Program-made: the position numbers and the translations under genes
In this document: in pieces, positions 1 through 24,466 of the stretch
Layout of the letters: every line of letters begins with the position of its first letter
Numbering within the stretch: the first letter of the stretch is position 1
NCBI RefSeq assembly: GCF_041260155.1
Contig: NC_091946.1
Coordinates: forward strand, 23,693,141 to 23,757,140
Direction: 5' to 3'
DNA from: Ptychodera flava
Lineage: Eukaryota > Hemichordata > Enteropneusta > Ptychoderidae
Length of the DNA stretch: 64,000 bases
The notes under the pieces: generated by a model
Databases searched by the model: none
What the model was told of the DNA's origin: nothing
Seen by the model: the letters and a program-made list of their open reading frames with translations, nothing else

Positions 1-235
1 CGCTTGTCTGCTTGGTTATAATCTTTGGTGTCTTGGTTGCTGTGGAATGACCTTGATGCAAATTGCATGAGGCCTATGATTTGCAAACTCCGAATCCGAA
101 TCCGACGGTACAATGATTAAGCTAAAACAATAACAAAGTGGTGGCGCTATCAAGCGATGAAAATCGACAATGTCCATTGATATTAAAAACTCGCGACAGA
201 AAATCTGTGTGAGCACGAACTGAATTCATTCTTAT

Positions 236-1008
236 TCTGTTTTGCTCTCTATGTATAAAAAATGGTATTTTCTGTTCTGGTCTGTCTCTGTGACAAGTTT
301 TTTTCCAAATTTGAACAAAATCAGTTCACAGATGTTTGATTTATGGTTCAAAGACATAAAAAAATTGCAAAAAAAAATGACCGCCTTGCGGCCATATTCA
401 AACTTTTCGCAAAATAACTTTACATGCATATGTAGGTCATAGTGCTTTGCCTTTGTGCCAAGTTTGAACATAATCAGTTCATGGATGTTTGAGTTATGGT
501 TCAATGACATGAAAAAATCGCAAAAAATGTGGCTGCCTTGCGGCCATATTCGATCGTTTCGCAAAATAACTTGACGTTCATATCAAGGTCATAGTGCTTT
601 GCCTTAAAATCAGTACATGGATATTTGAGTTATGGTTCAAAGACATGAAAAATTGCCAAAAAAATGGCCGCCTCGCGGCCATATTCGATCGTATCACTAA
701 ATAAATTGACATGCACATGTAGATCATAGTGCTTTCCTTTTGTCTCAAGTTTGAACAAAATCAATTCACAGATATTTGAGTTAATATTCAAAGACGTGGA
801 AAAACGCAAAAATATGGCCACCTTGCGGCCATATTGAATCGTATCGCAAAATAAATCGATGTACATATGTAGGTCATAGTGCTATGCCTTTGTGCACAGT
901 TTGAACAAAATTGGTTCAGCAGTGTGTTGATGACGGACGGACGGACGGACGGACGGACGGACGGGACCCAATCTATAAGTCCCCGCCGGACTTCGTCCGC
1001 GGGGACTA
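236..1008 (-). mobile_element. Pearl-like element, family A, tail-truncated copy
   Basis: Read on the minus strand, this starts with a GC-rich hairpin head (AGTCCCC...GGGGACT, about 974-1008). A GTCC tetranucleotide run follows (about 932-962), then four or five diverged core repeats of about 150 bp. Each core carries a near-palindromic ATGGCCGC..GCGGCCAT block, seen near 384, 538, 674 and 823. Related copies lie at 17.7-19.1 kb and 56.45-56.9 kb. The expected tail (AAGTGGGGACT plus a small hairpin) is absent near 230, so this copy is truncated. The short open frames here are by-products of the repeat and have no protein-family signature. Confidence 0.75.
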
Positions 1009-1010
1009 AA

Positions 1011-1725
1011 AAACTATGCCAATAACGCACTCAAATATTGACTGCTCTCGGTACTTATCATGAATTAAACACCATAAAATTTGTCTGTTTTTTTTCAACG
1101 GAATAGTCACTGTGTAATACAAGTCAGTTACCTTCTGTCTTCATGTGCTTGACCAAAATTTAGTGTGGATCCGTCATGCAAAGCCGAATAGTGAGGAAAC
1201 AGAGCAGAATTCCCAAGGAATGGGGTTCAGGACGGAATCCAAGGCCCAAAAGAAAGTAAAATGACTGAAGTGACCCCCATGTGTGGAATTGGGTAGGATA
1301 GATAATTGACTTGAGGAGGCACGGAATGAGACACGGGGTGATGGGGATAGGGAGATCTCACGACCCAATGGATGATATATGATGCAGATCAGGGGAGGGT
1401 GCGGTCTTGAGACAGAGTGTGCGAGCTCAGGAGAAGACATGGCGTGACTAGATGAATTCTACTCGAACCCAGGGGATTATGGGTAATATAGCCATGCTGT
1501 GAAAGAGAGATATAAACTCAAACCAAGAGGATCTGAGGGAGTGGTGTCCCCCCCCCCGTGGTCAGGTGTGCCGTGTGGAGAGGAGGGGCAGGTAGGCCGA
1601 GAGAAATTTGGAGGGATCACACATAGATGACAGTGTCCTGAAGCAGGAAGCGAGCAGTGTAGACAGTTCACAAAACGCATCTGTGCCAAGCATAATATCG
1701 CAATGTATAATTGCATTTCACTCAC
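1011..1725. other. Unassigned; expected site of the esterase 3' end
   Basis: No exon can be assigned firmly. The last exon of the minus-strand esterase should lie here. About 1180-1310 is open in more than one minus-strand frame after a possible acceptor near 1311, but no frame gives a convincing HGF/HGG motif. A C-run of about nine lies at 1548-1557. Confidence 0.4.
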
Positions 1726-6271
<4,546 letters not shown>

Positions 6272-8771
6272 TCTTTGAATGTTGCCTCTCAGTACTTTAA
6301 TGCACGCAGAAGCTGTATATGTACGAAGTCTGTGCATGCATACAGGTGGGCGGTAACTAGTCGGTGTGAATCGCGATAAACACGACTCGTGCACAGCGCC
6401 CTCAATTGGGCGTCCCAACTTTCGGAGAGAACTATGTCACTACAGAGTACCCACTTTCTCAAAGATAGAGACAAACAGACGCAGGGACAAACGGAGGCAG
6501 ACTGGAGGAGAGAGACATAGACAGATGGAAGCACAACAAACAATCAAACAAACAGGGAAACTTGAGCAAGAAACGCAACACTGATATTATTCTGCTGTAT
6601 TTCAAGCCACGGTCAAGCAACATCACCAGAACATTAAAAAAAACACAGAGTAGGTTGTAAAGTGTGAAGAACTTGGATCACGTTCCTCTAAAATTTGTTT
6701 GAAATTTCGCTTTATACATGTATTAAGGTAGAATGCGCCCGGGGATATATATCAGGACGCCTAGACTTTTGAAATTCATTCTTGGTATACCACTGACTTG
6801 TTAGGACGCATATTGAATCTCATGAAGTAAATACAGTTTTTAACGACTCATGTATTTTTTGTTAAAATCTAAACTTTATTTTCCCCCTTTAGAGCTATCA
6901 GAAGCATGGCGACCATTTTGAATTTAAGTATCGGTAAATAAGGGAAATTCGTTTCTCTAGGATCAAACTTTGCATGGTGACCCCTGAGATTTAATCTTAA
7001 TTTCGATACAGTAAGATTTGCAGATGTGATTAGAGCCTTTTTTTGAACCGAAGAAAGAGGAAAAACCTGTTAATTTTGTCGTCATCATAGTTAAATGGTC
7101 TATTTGACATCAACGCACTGGATGTCTTTAATCTCGAAGAAACATTCCCTCTCATTGTAAGAATCGACCTGTATCAAAGGGCTCAAGCTCAAGGAATTTA
7201 TATTTTGCTAAAAGCTATTTGAATTTATGCTGATGTACATGTGGAGTTCTGATATGTATACGTCATCTAAAATTGTAAAAGTTGTGAAAGGAAAAAAAGA
7301 GCCGGGTTGAAACGTCGCGCAGAGGTCATGCAGATGGCACGTGGTTGACGATGTTGGCTGTACGTGAAGAGAAGCAAATGTATTGCCTCTTTGTGATATG
7401 ATCCAACATTTTTTTAAACTTTTTTTCATGTCAGAAGCCATTTTGCTGCAGATATAATGTTTGGAGTCATTTGCTGATTTGCATATTCAAGTAGTGCTCC
7501 TTAAATAAACTTTGCATATTCGAATTTATTTATATGTTATTCAGGCATTCGTCAACTTATAAAAATTCAACAACACAGTCCGAGGAATGTAGTCACCTGC
7601 TCTCGTAATATGCCTCCCGATGTGTTATCAACACCAAATACGCAGTTTGTCAACACAGCCAATACCAGAAGCTATAACATAATTTTTGACAAGTGAATGT
7701 AAGATTTATCTTTTGTTGTTTATGCAAATAAAAGGTTTCTTGTCTTACTCTCTATGGCATGTATTGAAATTTCACATATTCACTTCCAATATCAAAACAA
7801 ACTACTATACATTGGTATCTTAATAACTTAATTGCAATCAAGGCTAGTGCTGACTCCACATAATACCAACTATTGACGAGTCACATAATTAAAATAAAAA
7901 CTGTTGACACACTCAAACAAAGAAAAGGATCACCCAAAATAGCAACTACTGTCTCTTCACATATCACCAACGAAATTTACTAAAATTACTCCCTAAAAGG
8001 TAAAAATCAACACAAGCTTATGAAAACTACCACAACAAGATTTTTTCAACCATATCATTCAGTGTACGTTGTAGCTTCACGAATGTGGTGTATTTCATTC
8101 ATGATTACAACATAAACTTGAGTGCTGAATACAGTTTTGCTGGTGCAAACCTTTCTAGCAGTTTCTGCTTTTTGAGCATATATACCAGTCGAGTTGTAGT
8201 CCAAAACGCAGACGACAAATAAGTTGGCTGCATATCTTAAAAGTTCTAGAGATTCTAGTGTGCTAGAGATTTTTCATGTTTGCATGATACTCAGGGAGTG
8301 TGCGCAGTTGTTTACTGGATACAGTGATCTATTTTATTTATCAGAGATCATTAAAACCTATCGATAACATTGTTTTTCAAACTGGTTTCCTAATCTGCCT
8401 GATCATTTACAATCTGCCATCAGTATTTTAAGTTGTTTATCAGACGTCAATAAATCAAAAAGTATGATTCCCATTCCTCTTTTCAAAACATTCTGTTTCT
8501 TATGGTTTAGTTTTGTCTGTTCTTAAAAGCATTATATTCACAAACCGTGCTGGAATTGAATGTATTTACCCTGTTGAACACAGCCTCTAAAATATATTTC
8601 ATGTGTAAGTTTATGGTCAGATGGTTAAATGCAATTTCTTTTTCGATATAAAAGTCATTCTTGCGAATGAACATACCGTCATATTTATCACGATGATACA
8701 CTAAAAAAATTCCCTCGAATAAGCTTCATGATATATTTATTATTCTTACAAACCTTTGGCCTACGTGTGAA
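6272..8771. other. Intergenic region, esterase 5' side to tRNA-Leu
   Basis: No coding exon recognised. It contains one degenerate MITE family B copy (6725-7040) and otherwise plain AT-rich sequence. The esterase promoter should be here, but I see no clear core element. Confidence 0.5.
6725..7040 (-). mobile_element. MITE family B, degenerate copy
   Basis: Begins TTAAGGTAGAATGCGCCC and keeps the family's internal order, including ATGGCGACCATTTTGAAT near 6907 and AACTTTGCATGGTGACCCC near 6966. The far end is decayed. Confidence 0.65.
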
Positions 8772-8905
8772 GTCAGGATGGCCGAGCGGTCTAAGGCGCC
8801 AGACTCAAGGTGAATGCCTTCCTAGTGCAACACTGCATGGGCGATCAAGTGGCGGAGCGTTCTGGTCTCCAAATGGAGGCGTGGGTTCGAATCCCACTCC
8901 TGACA
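8772..8905 (+). tRNA. tRNA-Leu (anticodon CAA) with intron
   Basis: Acceptor stem GTCAGGA (8772-8778) pairs exactly with TCCTGAC (8898-8904), with discriminator A8905. Box A is TGGCCGAGCGG. The anticodon stem CCAGA/TCTGG is split by a 50-nt intron at about 8810-8859, one base 3' of anticodon CAA (8806-8808), the standard position. The long variable arm TCTCC-AAAT-GGAGG is that of a class II tRNA. The T arm is GTGGG-TTCGAAT-CCCAC (box B). A short T-run follows at 8916-8920 as a Pol III terminator. An open reading frame across it is accidental. Confidence 0.97.
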
Positions 8906-10590
8906 TTTCTCGTTATTTTTGAAAAAGTGACAAAAGAAATTCCTGTCATGACTGATGTTTCGTGGTATTTTTTTCCTGTGTAACATCGTTTATAATGCCG
9001 ATGATGGTGATGAAATTACGATACTGTTCGTCGCGTACTTGTTTTAATTAAAAAGTCATTGTAACGTGAAATACCAAAAAACAAGTACATGTGTTCTCAT
9101 CGTCCTTCGACAAGAGTTCCCTTGACATATAAACCGCACATCTGGGCGATACTGAAGAACATTGCGTCTACACATCTTTGAGAGCTGATAATTGTCATAA
9201 AAGCTGTACGAGCTGAGACAGCTTAAAAAGTAAGTAAATACTGTTTTCTCTCATCATGTTTGTTATCTACTCTCTGCTGCCAAAATATGCGATCATGTAA
9301 AGAAAATGACAATTTTTTTTTTACTTTTTGGAAGTTACATCCACCTTACTGGATGAACAATGGGCATTTTGAATATGCCAGTATTAAACTTTGAACCCGT
9401 GACCTTGAACGTGTTCGGTCATCCCTTTGAAGCTTCCATGCTAATCATAGATAATAGAGTCTATATAATATAATATTTTTATCTACGCTATAAATATTTT
9501 CATTAAATATTTGCTATACGAAAGTTGGCCTTTGCGGTTTTGTTTATCTTGCACAGGTTTGAAGTCCCGTTAGATGCATCAGTAAGCTTACATTTCACTA
9601 AAAATACATCCAATCATAGGAAGTAGAGGGGGGTCCACCTCTACTGTCTATGATCCAATCTCCGGGGGACTGGATGTCTCTGAAAATGTCGCTATTTCAA
9701 TCCACGGCAAAGGGTTCAGTCGATTGTTCACATATTTTGTGTACTCGCTATATCGGTTGACTTTATGTGACGGTCTTAGGCCTATAGGGCCTAAGCTTAC
9801 GACTTTCAAAATGAAAACTGAACATGTTTAGTTGTTGAAGTCTCAGTTGAAGATTGTAAGTTCATCACAAACGTTTGGAAAACGTTCTGTATATGTTGTC
9901 TATCTCAGGTAAGCATTTTTTTGCGCAAGTTGTTTTTTGATTTTTTATTAAAAGTGCATTGGTGTCATGATGCTCCTGCAACGCAAATTTTAACCTTCAT
10001 AGACATCTTAGACGAGATTATCCAATGATAAACATAAGGCTAAATTCGTGTACAAAGTTCCTGAATGACACATTGGTCCATTTACATGATGTATTGCCAT
10101 TGTCAACTGTCCATTGCCAACTATCCCGACAAAACTGGTCGATCATTTCATCGCCTTAGGCCTAAACCCTTTGAGTGCTGTAATTTTTCCCACCAAAATT
10201 TTAGTGCAACATTTTAACAATTTTTGAGGATTTTTCTGTAATTTTTTTTATTATTTTGTACCAAACGGACGTCACATTTCATTGGCTACAGGTTTTCAAC
10301 AAAATTTTGGCAAAAATCTGAAAAAAATTGACTGGGGTAGGCCTACATTTTATATAGGCGGCAAAAGTTGACTTTGGCGCTCAAAGGGTTAACAATACAT
10401 TGTGCTTGGTTTCCGCAATTTTACGGCTATAACCATCCAATTCGTATTGACATCGGTACTTTAGAATAAATTACAAATTATAGATAGCTACAAGGTAGCT
10501 ACAGATGCTCATGAAGTACAGTCGTTTCGAAAGTTTGTCCTCATTGCATTGGAGGAAACAGGAAACAAGCAAACGCACAGCAAAGACAAG
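8906..10590. other. Intergenic region, tRNA-Leu to COPS6
   Basis: No gene seen. It contains one MITE family A copy (10167-10388) and a short imperfect hairpin around 9615-9655. The COPS6 promoter and 5' UTR presumably occupy the last few hundred bases; no TATA box stands out. Confidence 0.5.
10167..10388 (+). mobile_element. MITE family A (TTAA type), copy 1
   Basis: 222-bp element with inverted ends CCCTTTGAGTGCT and GGCGCTCAAAGGG. It is flanked by TAAA on the left (a probable decayed TTAA) and TTAA on the right (10389-10392). No coding capacity. TTAA targets and CCC ends fit the piggyBac superfamily. Confidence 0.8.
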
Positions 10591-19324
<8,734 letters not shown>

Positions 19325-21043
19325 AATGTGAACATTTGAACAAAACAATAGGTGTATTATGCGGGACTTCAGGTCCATAATCCAATGCTGTGTGAACTCC
19401 AGAATCTTGTGATGAAATGCATTCAGAGGAAACAAAGACAGCAAGAAACTGAAGAAGCAGGATCTACCTGATTTACTATGATGGACACACCCAGAAATCA
19501 TTACTAGAGTATTCCCAGTGTTTTCTGTGCTGTAATGAGTGACACCGTTCCATACCAGGCTATACCATGGCAGTCAAGTGTAGATCACATGCTATTGATT
19601 TTCAAGCACAGATTTCAGCGGTGCATATGGTTATATCATGAAACAGGTGCCTCACCGTGTATTTGTATCATTTGGACTGCTTTTGTCTAAAAAAGACATT
19701 TTAGAAATAAGAATTCCTCGCTAAATTTTCTTCTCTCACGGCTCCCTGTCATGAAAGTCAACATAGGTTTCATAGTGCTTGTTTTAGAATTTTACAACAG
19801 CTGTTGTCAAAAGTAACGGTATCATGTCCTTCTCATCTGGCTGATGTACTCAGTAGTGCTTGTAGTGAGCGAGCATACATAAAGCTGCTCACTGCATACA
19901 CAATTATGTACTTTGGCAGCCGACCACTGTCAGATGATTATTTATAATTTCAAACAGGTGCTCGAGTGCATCACTTCAACAGAAGTGTCGCTAATTGTTC
20001 AAATTTATCATCATGTCATCATAGCAAACATGTACAAATACTTTTCCTGTGGATTTATTATCAGACACTCAAACTTCAAATCCAATGGAAAAAAATAGCT
20101 TTCAGGTTCAAACTCTCTGTAATTGATGTCGATGCATGCCTAAAAAACAGCTTGTCAATACTTCATACTTGAGAATTCAACTCAGACCAGATCAAATCAA
20201 ATCAATGGATGTTTCATTTGTTCTGCATACAAGTACGAAAGACTTGTAATAATGTGTAATGACCTCTTTGTTCATGTGTTTGCTTGTATACAGACAAATG
20301 ATTGTTGCATAACGTTTTTGACTTTTACTCACAATTTGCTCTGCTGGCCCCAATTCATTGTAAACAGGTACCAATCTGACCATAGAGGGCAGTAATGTTT
20401 ACACTGCATTGAAGTTGATAGCCAAGGTGACACAAAATGTTTGGTGTGGAATGAGGAAGAATGCAAAAAACTACAATTTGCGTGCATGTCGATGGTTTGG
20501 AACAGATAGATGTGTACTCAGTGACATGCTGATACGACATAAGACATAAAACTTGCAAAGAAAGAATATCATTGAATGTGTGTAAAGTGACATAATGTAT
20601 TCATTTATCCAAAGTGTTTGTTAATGATCATTGTTTGATTATGTAAATCAATTATAATTTCTCATCATCAGTGGTGAATATTCATTATGTACAAGTTGCG
20701 CACTATTGATTTGACTAAGTCGAGTGAGGATTATTCAGTGAAATATGGACAGTTCAACATCTACACAACATTTTGATGTCTGTGACGCAATATTTTTTTT
20801 TCCCACCTGTGGCTGTCGCCAGTGTATTAGGGTACAGGGAAATGCTGCAAAGCATGGAATGAACCAACGAGTGAAAGATCTCACACTGTATACTTTGATC
20901 AGCTTTTTGTTGATGTGTTGTTGATGTTCATCATTCAGTGTAGCCATCACAGTTAGCGATTACATGTAGCATTTCATGTAGGTGTTAGCAAAAGAAAGGC
21001 ATTGCCAGTTCACCCAAGGCTGTTTGTTTATTCTGACAGTCAA

Positions 21044-21049
21044 AATAAA
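21044..21049 (+). terminator. Candidate polyadenylation signal AATAAA
   Basis: AATAAA followed about 20-40 bases later by a TG/T-rich stretch (TGATTGTGCTTTTTATGG). It could end a 1.7-kb COPS6 3' UTR, but closer variant signals are not excluded. Confidence 0.25.
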
Positions 21050-21182
21050 AATGTTTTATTACACACTTGCATGATTGTGCTTTTTATGGTTCAGTGCATG
21101 GTAGTAATGTCAATCTGTAGGAACTTTAATGTGTAATTTTGTGTGTTTGGGGGGGGGGGGTAGATGCCATTAGTCTGTTATT

Positions 21183-21539
21183 AATGTAGTATGCGCTTCA
21201 AAAGTGAAAGACTTAAACTTTTGCCCAAGCTTTCCTCGATGAAACTTTCAACCATTCTCTTACCAAATCAAGAATAAAATTCAAGGGCCACTGTGTTAAC
21301 TTTGGTACCAGAGAGACAAATTACCTACGATTTCTTAATATTTGAAATTGAAAATAGCCGCTATCCCTGTGTTAACTCTGTGGGGAAAAATAAAATTTTT
21401 GATTTTCGAAAAACTAAGCCAATGAAAGTTTTTCTTTCTCCAAGAGCTTTAAAATGAGCCCCTACAAGTGGTAGATTAGAAAAGAATTGTAGGAGTTTGA
21501 GAGTCCGAATATCTGTCCTTGAGGTGCGTTCTACCTTAA
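21183..21539 (+). mobile_element. MITE family B copy
   Basis: About 355 bp, from AATGTAGTATGCGCTTCAAA to GAGGTGCGTTCTACCTTAA. It shares the family's ordered blocks: ACCATTCTCTTACCAAATCA, a CCGCTATCCCTGTGTTAACT variant, and AAAATGAGCCCCTACAAGTG. A poly-G run lies just upstream (21148-21160). Confidence 0.8.
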
Positions 21540-21978
21540 TTCCAGACCCATGATTGCCTGTGTAATATAATCTGCCCATGCCATTTCAAAACATGGAAGA
21601 GCAAGACTTATCCTTGGTAAAAGGAAAATCAATCACTTTATGAAAATTCATGATTTTTTGATCATAGTTCATGAACAATTCACCTGACTGTCACTTACTT
21701 TGTGGGGTTGCAGTTGTTGAATGGGGCTTATGGTCCAAGCTACTTTATTTCCCATGTAGATCTGCAAATTCTTATCAGCTCACTTCCTCACATCCCTTGG
21801 AGGGGAGGGACCCCAGTGGAGGTTTGTGGCATTCTAGCTCAAAACCAACTCCTGTCCACACTATTATCAAAGAACTTCATCGAAGGATTCAAAAAACTTA
21901 GCAATGTTATCCCATCGCGGGGTAAGATTTTGAGAACCATCTGTACATGCCATTTTGGATCAAAATGCTGAACATTAT

Positions 21979-22373
21979 ACCATATGGCCGAACAAAGAAA
22001 AATTTAGCTGTTCCGATAACCCGACCTACCCTATTTTTTACCTGCCGACAATAAACTTTTTTAGAGCTACGTAAACACAGAACTACAAAAAAAAGAAGAA
22101 GGAAAAAACCTGTGAAATCACGCGTTCGTTACTTGGCATTCGATCTTCACTTGAACGAGGATGTCTTTTGTTTTTTTTCCTTTTATAGGTATAATACATT
22201 TTTCTGGAAATGTTGTGGCCAGTGTTTGACCGCCCTGAAGCCTGAAAAATGCATATTTAAAAATAAAAATATTTTTTGAAAAAAAACCAAACAAATTCCT
22301 GCCGACCTACCTACCTACCTTTTTTTGAAAACCATGTTATCGGAACAGCACAATTTTTTTTTGGGCCTATGGT
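21979..22373 (+). mobile_element. Element D, copy 1
   Basis: About 395 bp with imperfect inverted ends: ACCATATGGCC..GCTGTTCCGATAAC at the left, and the complement of GTTATCGGAACAGC..GGGCCTATGGT at the right. Inside lie the opposed motifs ACCCGACCTACCC and TGCCGACCTACCTACC. A second copy is at 38330-38705 in reverse orientation. No coding capacity. Confidence 0.7.
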
Positions 22374-22395
22374 GGCAGAACAGAGGGCCACATTA

Positions 22396-23420
22396 TATAT
22401 TATTGCCTGAATACATGGGTTTATGTGCCCGAGAGCAGGTGACAATTTACCCGACGCCAGGAGGGCAAATTGTCTCCTGCTGCGAGGGCACATAAACCCA
22501 TGTATTTAGGCAATAATATTTTTATTACATGCCTCTTCACAGTCAATGCTATATGACCACAGGCGTGCTGTTTTCTGGGTAGTTTCTATAAGTGTACTTT
22601 ATTCTACGTTTCGACGTTCTCTTCCGTAGCCTAATCACCAAGGTAAGAAACAGAATTATCTGGCCTGCCAAGAAAACTGCACGTTCTAGTCGAAAAATAA
22701 ACACAAATCCTTCATTGAGTTACCTAGTTAGATGCGGAAGGATCTCGGCTGTCCAAAAAACACACTCATGTCACGATAAAATGACAACTTCAGGAGAAAT
22801 CTGCCGTGTTTTGACAAACTAGGCATTTCTGGCGTCCAACGTTGTAATAACGCAACTCATTATCATAATTGTACGCCGTCCGCATCGCTGATTGGTCCGT
22901 GAGCAACGCCATCAACGGCATCAGACTGAGATGCACCACTTTCTATGTGCAGACACCGTCCATTATGTTAATGAGTTGCGTTATTACAACGGTGGCCATC
23001 AGAAACGCCGATGTTGTCAAAACGCGGCAGATTTCTTCGAAAGTTTTCATTTTATCGTGACATGAGTGTGTTTTTTGGACAGCCGAGATCCTTCCGCATC
23101 TAACTAGGTAACTCAATGAAGGATTTGTGTTTATTTTCGACTAGAACGTGCAGTTTTCTTGGCAGGCCAGATAATTCTGTTTCTTACCTTGGTGATTAGG
23201 CTACGGAAGAGAACGTCGAAACGTAGAATAAACTACACTTATAGAAACTACCCAGAAAACAGCACGCCTGTGTATATGACATTTAGTTACATGCAGGGCC
23301 TTTTCAAACAATTTACCATTATCGACCAGCATCAAACAGATTTTACCGAAAGTCAAAATAGCAGCGCACATGGATATTTTACATCTAGCGTTAAGCGTCT
23401 ACTTTGACGTCGGAAATATC
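22396..23420 (-). mobile_element. Foldback family C, copy interrupted by a palindromic element
   Basis: 22396-22557 plus 23273 to about 23410 together match the 4712-4995 copy in reverse. The hairpin end (ATTGCCTGAATACATGGG...) is at 22402-22519. The internal 715 bp is a separate insertion. Confidence 0.8.
22558..23272. mobile_element. 715-bp near-perfect palindrome with 8-bp target duplication (hAT-like)
   Basis: Arms of about 305 bp (22558-22862 and 22968-23272) are almost exact complements, around a loop of about 105 bp. The ends are CACAGGCGTGCTGTTTTCTG and its complement. The flanking direct repeat TATATGAC (22550-22557 and 23273-23280) is a target duplication. The 4.8-kb relative carries the same site once, uninterrupted. 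The 8-bp duplication suggests hAT, or less likely another 8-bp superfamily. No transposase. Confidence 0.88.
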
Positions 23421-24305
23421 GAAGGGCTTCACTGGACCGGGTGACCATGGAAACCGGTCAGTAGATCGTTCATCGGCCCGCTAACATCCCGGATGTTCCT
23501 ATTCAAATCAATGCACTGAGTTGCACTCACATCGAGGCATGTAATAAAGAACTTTACGTAACCCTCACCCCACCCACCCTGATTTCTATAGGAATTTGCT
23601 TTGATCTATGACATTGTTTGGTTTGGTTTGGGTAATAAAAAAATATGAATGTTTTTTTGAATCATAAATAAATATCCAGTGAGCTGCAAATTATCACATT
23701 ATTTTTTACTTAAAATGATACAAATTATGAACATCGTGTGCAAGCGATTACAGCTATTCTATACATGCCATGCATCCTAATGTTGAACTGTACATGCCCC
23801 AATCACTGCGTTGTCTATTATTTGCATTTTGTGTTATTTTATGTAAATAACAATGAACAACAACATAATTTGGGTCTCTTTGTATCACAGTCCCTGGACT
23901 GTGTTTGTATAATGTTATGTGCGACAATATTTTCCCTTAAATGTACACGTAATACACAAACAAAACAACGTAAAGTAAAGTAAGCCTTTATTGAAATCGT
24001 ATCCCAGTTGGGATCTTGATCATAAAGTACAATAGAGGTATAGAACGTACAGAACTAAACTTGAGCTTCGGTCCCCACGACGGAATGGCAAAGCCCATCC
24101 AGGCTGACCACCTGATTCTACATGACGGTCAAGCCGAAAATAGACACTGCAGTGTTGTTACAAGATCGGACGTTGCGAAGTATTTCAATTTAAGTGTATA
24201 AGCGTCCAGTGCATTATAATAATACAGAACATAAAACAGTTGACCTAGAAATGAGGGTATGATGTCATCCCGGCCCCGTTGTCCGACTTTTGCTTCTGCC
24301 GGAGA

Positions 24306-24339
24306 TCAAAGGTCATCTATCTAGATCAGGTCATGACCT
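24306..24339 (+). promoter_or_regulatory. Nuclear-receptor-type half-sites upstream of ACER3
   Basis: TCAAAGGTCA (24306-24315) is followed by a perfect AGGTCATGACCT palindrome (24328-24339). That palindrome is the classic inverted AGGTCA repeat without spacer. The cluster ends 31 bp before the ACER3 start codon. Binding is inferred from motif form only. Confidence 0.4.
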
Positions 24340-24366
24340 TACTTGTCACACCAGAAATACCGGCAC

Positions 24367-24375
24367 AAGATGGCG
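24367..24375 (+). promoter_or_regulatory. YY1-type AAGATGGCG over the ACER3 start codon
   Basis: The initiator ATG sits in CACAAGATGGCGCC. AAGATGGCG matches the YY1 consensus that often spans animal translation starts. COPS6 has the same nine bases at its own start. Confidence 0.45.
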
Positions 24376-24466
24376 CCAAGTTCGGTTGGTTACTGGGGCC
24401 CCACAACTTCAACGCTCGATTGGTGTGAGGAAAACTATTTCGTCACACCGTACATTGCTGAGTTTT
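24370..24466 (+). CDS. ACER3: ACER3 exon 1 (calcium-site segment)
   Basis: [20 protein letters not shown] through PYIAEF, nearly the human N-terminus. Donor TTTT/GTAAGT, phase 1. Confidence 0.97.

Larger units (their letters stand above)
19325..24369. other. Intergenic region, COPS6 to ACER3
   Basis: No coding exon recognised. The proximal part is probably COPS6 3' UTR. It also holds MITE family B (21183-21539), element D (21979-22373) and a foldback C copy split by a 715-bp palindromic element (22396-23420). Confidence 0.5.

Noticed and set aside
1180..1311. Candidate last exon of the esterase after a CTCAAG acceptor (minus strand)
   Set aside because: All frames are partly open, and one reads YPTQFHTWGS..FYFLLGLG, faintly like the FHG..FSFLGL tail. 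Phase from exon 5 selects another frame, and the HGF motif is not clear.
8728..8922. 64-codon frame across the tRNA
   Set aside because: The sequence is a complete tRNA-Leu(CAA) with intron; the frame is incidental.
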